Made by a program: the position numbers and the translations under genes
Part shown: positions 6,419 through 8,666 of the stretch, piece after piece
Position numbering within the stretch: position 1 is the first letter of the stretch
How the letters are laid out: the number at the start of each line of letters is the position of its first letter
Notes under the pieces: model-generated
What the model saw: only the letters and a program-made list of their open reading frames with translations
The model's database searches: none
What the model was told of the DNA's origin: nothing
Source: JBBRWV01 sp038248985
GTDB lineage: Bacteria > Planctomycetota > Phycisphaerae > WQYP01
Length of the DNA: 8,666 nucleotides
Direction: 5' to 3'
Assembly: GCA_038248985.1 (NCBI GenBank)
Contig: JBBRWV010000140.1
Span: forward strand, 1-8,666

Positions 6419-7993
6419 TCACATTGGGGTGGACTGGCTGACGGTTTTTTGTTCGAGGGTGCGGATGCGGTTGATGGCGGCGAGGTAGGCTTTGGCGCTG
6501 GCTTCGATGATGTCGGTGCTGACGCCGCGGCCGCGGACTTTGCGATCGTTGTGCTGGAGTTCGACGGTGGCTTCGCCCTGGGCTTCTTTGCCGGAGGTGA
6601 CGCTGCGCACCTGGTAGTTGAGGAGATTGGCGCTGATGTGGGTGATGCGCTGAATGACGGCGAACATGGCGTCGACGGGGCCGTCGCCGGTGGCGGCATC
6701 GGTGACTTCGAGGCCGGAGGAATCGACGAGGGTGACGGTGGCGACGGGCGTGCCGTGGGTGGAGGCGACGACCTGCAGACTCTTCAAGCGGAAGAGTTGC
6801 TCGGCGTTTTCGAGTTGGTCTTCGACGATGGCTTCGAGATCTTCATCGAAGATTTCCTTCTTCTTGTCGCAGAGGGTTTTGAAGCGGTCGAAGGCCTGAT
6901 TGACGGCTTCATCACCGAGGCGGAGGCCGAGCTCTTCGAGACGGTCTTTGAAGGCGTGGCGTCCGGAGTGTTTGCCGAGGACGTTGCGGGACTCGGCCCA
7001 GCCGACATCGGTGGGGACCATGATTTCGTAGGTGGATTTATTCTTGAGCATGCCATCCTGATGGATGCCGGATTCGTGGGCAAAGGCGTTTTCTCCAACG
7101 ATGGCCTTGTTGCGTTGCACGTGCATGCCGGTGAGCGACGAGACGAGGCGTGAGGCGGGGACGAGTTTTTTGGTGTTGATGTGAGTGGTGTAGGGATACT
7201 GGTCATGGCGGGTTTTCATGGCCATGACGATTTCTTCGAGGGCGGCATTGCCGGCGCGTTCGCCGATGCCGTTGATGGTGCATTCGATCTGGCGGGCGCC
7301 GCCCTGAACGCCGGCGAGGGAGTTGGCGACGGCGAGGCCGAGGTCGTTGTGGCAGTGGGTGGAGAAGAGGACATTCTTGGCGCCGGGGACGTGGGCGATG
7401 AGGTATTCGAACATGGCGCGGTATTCGGCGGGGGTGGTGAAGCCGACGGTGTCGGGGCAGTTGATGGTGGTAGCGCCGGCTTCGATGGCGGCGTGGACGA
7501 CTTCGGCGAGGTAGTCGAGTTCGGTGCGCGAGGCGTCTTCGGGGGAGAATTCGACATCGTCAACGTAGGTGCGGGCGAGGGCGACGTTGTCGCGGGTCAT
7601 GCGGAGAATTTCATCTTTGGCTTTTTTGAGTTTGAATTCGCGATGGATTTTGGAGGTGGCGCAGAAGACGTGGATGCGGCCATGCGCGGCGTGCTTGACG
7701 GCTTCCCCGGCGCGGCGGACGTCTTTTTCGGTGCAGCGGGCGAGGCCGGCGATGATGGAGTTGCGGATTTCGGAAGAGATGGCGGAGACGGCATCGAAGT
7801 CACCGGGGCTGGTGATGGGGAAGCCGGCTTCGATGACATCGACGCCGAGGGCTTCGAGGGTGCGTGCGACTTCGAGTTTTTCCTTGAGGTTCATGGAGGC
7901 GCCGGGGGATTGCTCGCCGTCACGGAGGGTGGTGTCGAAGATGCGGATGGCGTTGGAGGAGGGACTGGCGGGGGCGGTTTGGGGGGCGCTCAT
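6419..7993 (-). CDS. leuA: 2-isopropylmalate synthase
   Basis: First committed step of leucine biosynthesis: condenses acetyl-CoA with 2-oxoisovalerate to 2-isopropylmalate in the cytoplasm. The 524-residue product matches the usual bacterial LeuA length. The TIM-barrel catalytic domain carries FDTTLRDGEQSPGASM (19-34, metal-binding Asp20), DTVGFTTPAEY (181-191), STHCHNDLGLA (211-221, metal ligands His213 and His215), NGIGERAGNAALEE (241-254) and HESGIHQDG (306-314). The C-terminal part (about 395-515) is the LeuA dimerisation domain, which in characterised enzymes binds leucine for feedback inhibition. ATG 7993 has AGGAG 6 bases upstream; the frame stays open back to 8173, but that extension runs through the attenuator and has no such site. 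Expression is predicted to be controlled by the leucine attenuator at 8062-8180. No leuB, leuC or leuD is adjacent. Codons are strikingly C-ending, the mirror image of the + strand genes. Confidence 0.97.
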   Translation of the reverse strand: MSAPQTAPASPSSNAIRIFDTTLRDGEQSPGASMNLKEKLEVARTLEALGVDVIEAGFPITSPGDFDAVSAISSEIRNSIIAGLARCTEKDVRRAGEAVKHAAHGRIHVFCATSKIHREFKLKKAKDEILRMTRDNVALARTYVDDVEFSPEDASRTELDYLAEVVHAAIEAGATTINCPDTVGFTTPAEYRAMFEYLIAHVPGAKNVLFSTHCHNDLGLAVANSLAGVQGGARQIECTINGIGERAGNAALEEIVMAMKTRHDQYPYTTHINTKKLVPASRLVSSLTGMHVQRNKAIVGENAFAHESGIHQDGMLKNKSTYEIMVPTDVGWAESRNVLGKHSGRHAFKDRLEELGLRLGDEAVNQAFDRFKTLCDKKKEIFDEDLEAIVEDQLENAEQLFRLKSLQVVASTHGTPVATVTLVDSSGLEVTDAATGDGPVDAMFAVIQRITHISANLLNYQVRSVTSGKEAQGEATVELQHNDRKVRGRGVSTDIIEASAKAYLAAINRIRTLEQKTVSQSTPM

Positions 7994-7999
7994 GGGGGG

Positions 8000-8004
8000 C
8001 TCCT
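8000..8004 (-). promoter_or_regulatory. Ribosome binding site deciding the leuA start
   Basis: AGGAG on the - strand followed by six C and then ATG 7993. It is the only good ribosome site near the N-terminus and excludes the longer in-frame starts. Confidence 0.85.
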
Positions 8005-8039
8005 GAAAGTAGGGCGAGTGTCGTTGCGGGGCTTGTGAG

Positions 8040-8054
8040 GAGATACAGTATCTC
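8040..8054 (-). repeat. Short inverted repeat between the attenuator and leuA
   Basis: GAGATAC and GTATCTC form a perfect 7-bp inverted repeat around one central base. It lies 7 bases beyond the attenuator U-run and 46 bases before the leuA ATG. As DNA it could be an operator; in RNA a one-base loop is too tight, so only the outer pairs could form a hairpin. Role unknown. Confidence 0.5.
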
Positions 8055-8061
8055 AGAAACG

Positions 8062-8092
8062 AAAAAACCCCGCGAGGATCACTCGCGGGGTT
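8062..8092 (-). terminator. Attenuator terminator of the leuA leader (3:4 stem)
   Basis: On the - strand AACCCCGCGAG and CTCGCGGGGTT form an 11-bp perfect stem (8082-8092 with 8066-8076) around the 5-base loop TGATC, followed by an unbroken run of six T (8067-8062). This is a strong intrinsic terminator located between the leuA promoter and leuA itself, so it can only act as an attenuator. Confidence 0.9.
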
Positions 8093-8096
8093 GCGT

Positions 8097-8110
8097 GTTT
8101 TGTACAAAAC
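8097..8110 (-). repeat. 14-bp perfect palindrome in the antiterminator loop
   Basis: GTTTTGTACAAAAC lies in the 28 bases between attenuator regions 2 and 3. In RNA it can form a 5-bp A/U-rich hairpin with a 4-base loop, which would shorten the antiterminator loop. A protein-binding site is the alternative. Confidence 0.5.
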
Positions 8111-8120
8111 GGGGGCGACC

Positions 8121-8180
8121 CTACGAGTGAGGCGTAAGCGAGGTAAGCAGGCTAAGGAGTTGGAGGGTCGCATGTTTCAT
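8121..8180 (-). CDS. Leucine-rich leader peptide of leuA
   Basis: A 19-codon frame from ATG 8180 to TAG 8123-8121 reads MKHATLQLLSLLTSLTPHS. Six of nineteen residues are leucine, at positions 6, 8, 9, 11, 12 and 15, three of them encoded by CTT. It lies between the leuA promoter and the attenuator terminator, and its stop codon overlaps the antiterminator strand, as in classical leuL/trpL leader peptides. It is expected to act in cis through ribosome position; the peptide itself need have no function. No Shine-Dalgarno sequence precedes it, and the predicted transcription start falls on or next to its ATG, suggesting leaderless translation. It overlaps, in another frame, an upstream extension of the leuA frame that I reject as coding. 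Confidence 0.82.
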   Translation of the reverse strand: MKHATLQLLSLLTSLTPHS

Positions 8181-8187
8181 GGTGTTA

Positions 8188-8217
8188 TGTATATCGGCAA
8201 AAGGGTGGGGGAGTCAA
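8188..8217 (-). promoter_or_regulatory. Predicted sigma70-type promoter of the leuA leader
   Basis: On the - strand TTGACT (8217-8212) and TATACA (8193-8188) are separated by 18 bases. The -35 box matches the consensus at five of six positions and the -10 box at four of six. Transcription would start around 8181-8180, at the leader ATG. No comparable pair is seen closer to leuA. Confidence 0.65.
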
Positions 8218-8228
8218 GAGGGGGAGTG

Positions 8229-8255
8229 AATTGCCAATTTCCAATTGCCGATTTT
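8229..8255. repeat. AATTGCC direct-repeat element
   Basis: AATTGCC occurs at 8229-8235 and 8243-8249, separated by AATTTCC, itself a near copy. One frame reads NCQFPIADF, similar to short dispersed intergenic repeats (NCQLPIA-type) I associate with planctomycetes and some other bacteria. It sits just upstream of the leuA promoter. Confidence 0.5.
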
Positions 8256-8264
8256 TGGATGGGG

Positions 8265-8465
8265 TTACGGGGAATGTGGCGGGCTGTTTTTGGGGTGGGG
8301 TTTCGTTTTTTTTTTTGGACGGCGGCTATTTTTTTTGATTTTTTCGGTGAGCCTGGGGTCGAGGATGGAATGCCAACTGACGACGCTGAGGAGGTAGGGG
8401 GTGTCTTTTTCGGTGGTGTGAGGTTTGAGGAGGAAGATGCGTTCTAGAGCAGTTGCGAAAAGTTC
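8265..8465 (-). pseudogene. C-terminal remnant of an unrecognised gene
   Basis: On the - strand an open frame of 66 codons runs from just after an in-frame TAG (8468-8466) to TAA (8267-8265). Its first half reads like real protein, for example FLLKPHTTEKDTPYLLSV and PYLLSVVSWHSILDPRL, with the C-ending codons (CTC, GTC, ATC, GAC) typical of leuA on this strand. There is no ATG, GTG or TTG that could serve as a start, so it cannot be an intact gene. After SWHSILDPRLTEKIKK the frame becomes Lys/Pro-rich and crosses runs of 8 and 11 A, where a length change could have moved the original stop. It lies upstream of leuA and 86 bases from the right inverted repeat. I do not recognise the family. Confidence 0.5.
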
Positions 8466-8551
8466 CTAACAAATGGAGGCGGTAATTTTGTTTTGATCGG
8501 TTCGGGCGATTAGCCTATTGAGGGCGTCAGACCACCACCAGCGGGAAAGGC

Positions 8552-8579
8552 TAAGGGCCGGCGCATCAATAAATGTCAA
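8552..8579 (-). repeat. Right copy of the 28-bp inverted repeat
   Basis: Reverse complement of the left copy at 72-99 with 25 of 28 identical positions. Read on the + strand it begins TAAGGGCCGGCGCATCAA, the presumed outer end of an element extending rightwards out of the window. Confidence 0.85.
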
Positions 8580-8655
8580 ATAATATCATGTCAGAGGGGC
8601 CTGTGGTTCGATGCATTGAAAGGACTAATTACGACGCGGGCAAGGAGGCCTTAGG

Positions 8656-8666
8656 ATGGCGAATAA
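8656..8666 (+). CDS. First codons of a gene running off the window, possibly a transposase
   Basis: ATG GCG AAT followed by two bases is all that is present. The start is supported by AAGGAGG 7 bases upstream, one of the best ribosome sites in the window. A competing frame is open from ATG 8573 (or ATG 8588) to the window end, reading MSEGPVVRCIERTNYDAGK from the second ATG, but neither start has a ribosome site and the first lies inside the inverted repeat. Confidence 0.4.

Larger units (their letters stand above)
8062..8180 (-). promoter_or_regulatory. Leucine attenuator controlling leuA
   Basis: Numbering from the A of the leader ATG, three competing pairings are visible. Region 1 (nt 10-17, GCGACCCT, 8171-8164) pairs perfectly with region 2 (nt 59-66, AGGGTCGC, 8122-8115). 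Region 2 in the slightly shifted form CACTCGTAGGG (nt 52-62, 8129-8119) pairs with region 3, CCCCGCGAGTG (nt 91-101, 8090-8080), with one G-U pair and one mismatch. Region 3 is the first arm of the 3:4 terminator. Region 1 directly precedes the Leu codons and region 2 spans the leader stop codon. A ribosome stalled on Leu codons would mask region 1 and leave region 2 free for the antiterminator; a ribosome reaching the stop codon would mask region 2 and let the terminator form. The pairings are seen directly; the mechanism follows the known trp/leu attenuators of enterobacteria. Confidence 0.82.
8552..8666 (+). mobile_element. Left-hand end of a putative insertion sequence (partial)
   Basis: Begins with the inverted repeat and continues with DNA that is less G-rich than the rest of the window. 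A strong ribosome site, AAGGAGG (8642-8648), stands 7 bases before ATG 8656. Together with the element end at 1-99 this suggests two copies of one insertion sequence in the same orientation flanking the window. The element's identity is not established because its body lies outside. Confidence 0.5.

Noticed and set aside
5825..7153. Long + strand frame opposite leuA and the FUSC-like gene
   Set aside because: The product is an Asp/Gly/Glu-rich low-complexity sequence complementary to two well-supported genes, caused by the strand bias.
7994..8173. Extension of leuA upstream to an in-frame ATG at 8173
   Set aside because: It would encode the promoter-proximal leader and the terminator hairpin, has no ribosome site, and adds 60 residues not found in LeuA. 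AGGAG before ATG 7993 settles the start.
8466..8551. tRNA or other structured RNA gene before the right inverted repeat
   Set aside because: No cloverleaf arms or T-loop signature could be found on either strand.
100..8551. A single 8.5-kb transposon with the 28-bp repeats as outer ends
   Set aside because: Its cargo would be essential housekeeping genes with no transposase or resolvase inside; two separate insertion sequences explain the flanking stop and start codons better.

Overview
The window looks like a bacterial chromosome segment of about 8.5 kb, carrying housekeeping genes, caught between two partial copies of what appears to be the same insertion sequence. Protein families alone do not fix the organism. 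The intergenic DNA holds short dispersed repeats of the kinds I associate with Planctomycetota, Verrucomicrobiota and related groups: a 21-bp tandem repeat that reads GQDAH-IT in one frame, CACGAAGG-type repeats, and an AATTGCC repeat. A planctomycete-like host is therefore my best guess, but it is an inference. The + strand is strongly G-rich across the whole window whatever the gene direction. + strand genes use G-ending codons (TTG, GTG, GCG, GGG) and - strand genes use C-ending codons (CTC, GTC, GCC, GGC), as expected if the + strand is the leading replication strand.

Layout. Positions 1-99 hold the end of an open reading frame and one copy of a 28-bp sequence; the inverted copy lies at 8552-8579, followed by a well-placed start codon at 8656. 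Positions 100-598 are a G-rich gene-free stretch with a G-quadruplex motif and tandem repeats. On the + strand follow dut (dUTPase, 599-1066), ftsK (DNA translocase, 1237-3816) and a multi-pass membrane protein resembling GT-C glycosyltransferases (3952-5697). Facing them on the - strand are a small FUSC/aromatic-acid-exporter-like membrane protein (5750-6316) and leuA (2-isopropylmalate synthase, 6419-7993), separated by a near-perfect intrinsic terminator.

The most interesting part is the leuA leader (8062-8217, - strand). A sigma70-like promoter is followed almost at once by a 19-codon reading frame, MKHATLQLLSLLTSLTPHS, with six leucines. Three mutually exclusive RNA pairings (1:2 protector, 2:3 antiterminator, 3:4 terminator with a U-run) follow in the classical amino-acid attenuator order. 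Leucine shortage should stall the ribosome on the Leu codons, free the antiterminator and switch on leuA. The predicted transcription start falls at or next to the leader ATG and no Shine-Dalgarno sequence precedes it, so the leader peptide may be translated from a leaderless mRNA.

Upstream of the leuA promoter lies a - strand gene remnant (8265-8465) with a clear coding signature but no start codon. It sits between leuA and the right-hand insertion-sequence end and may be collateral damage of that mobile element. Functionally the genes are independent: nucleotide-pool hygiene (dut), chromosome segregation (ftsK), envelope functions (the two membrane proteins) and leucine biosynthesis (leuA).
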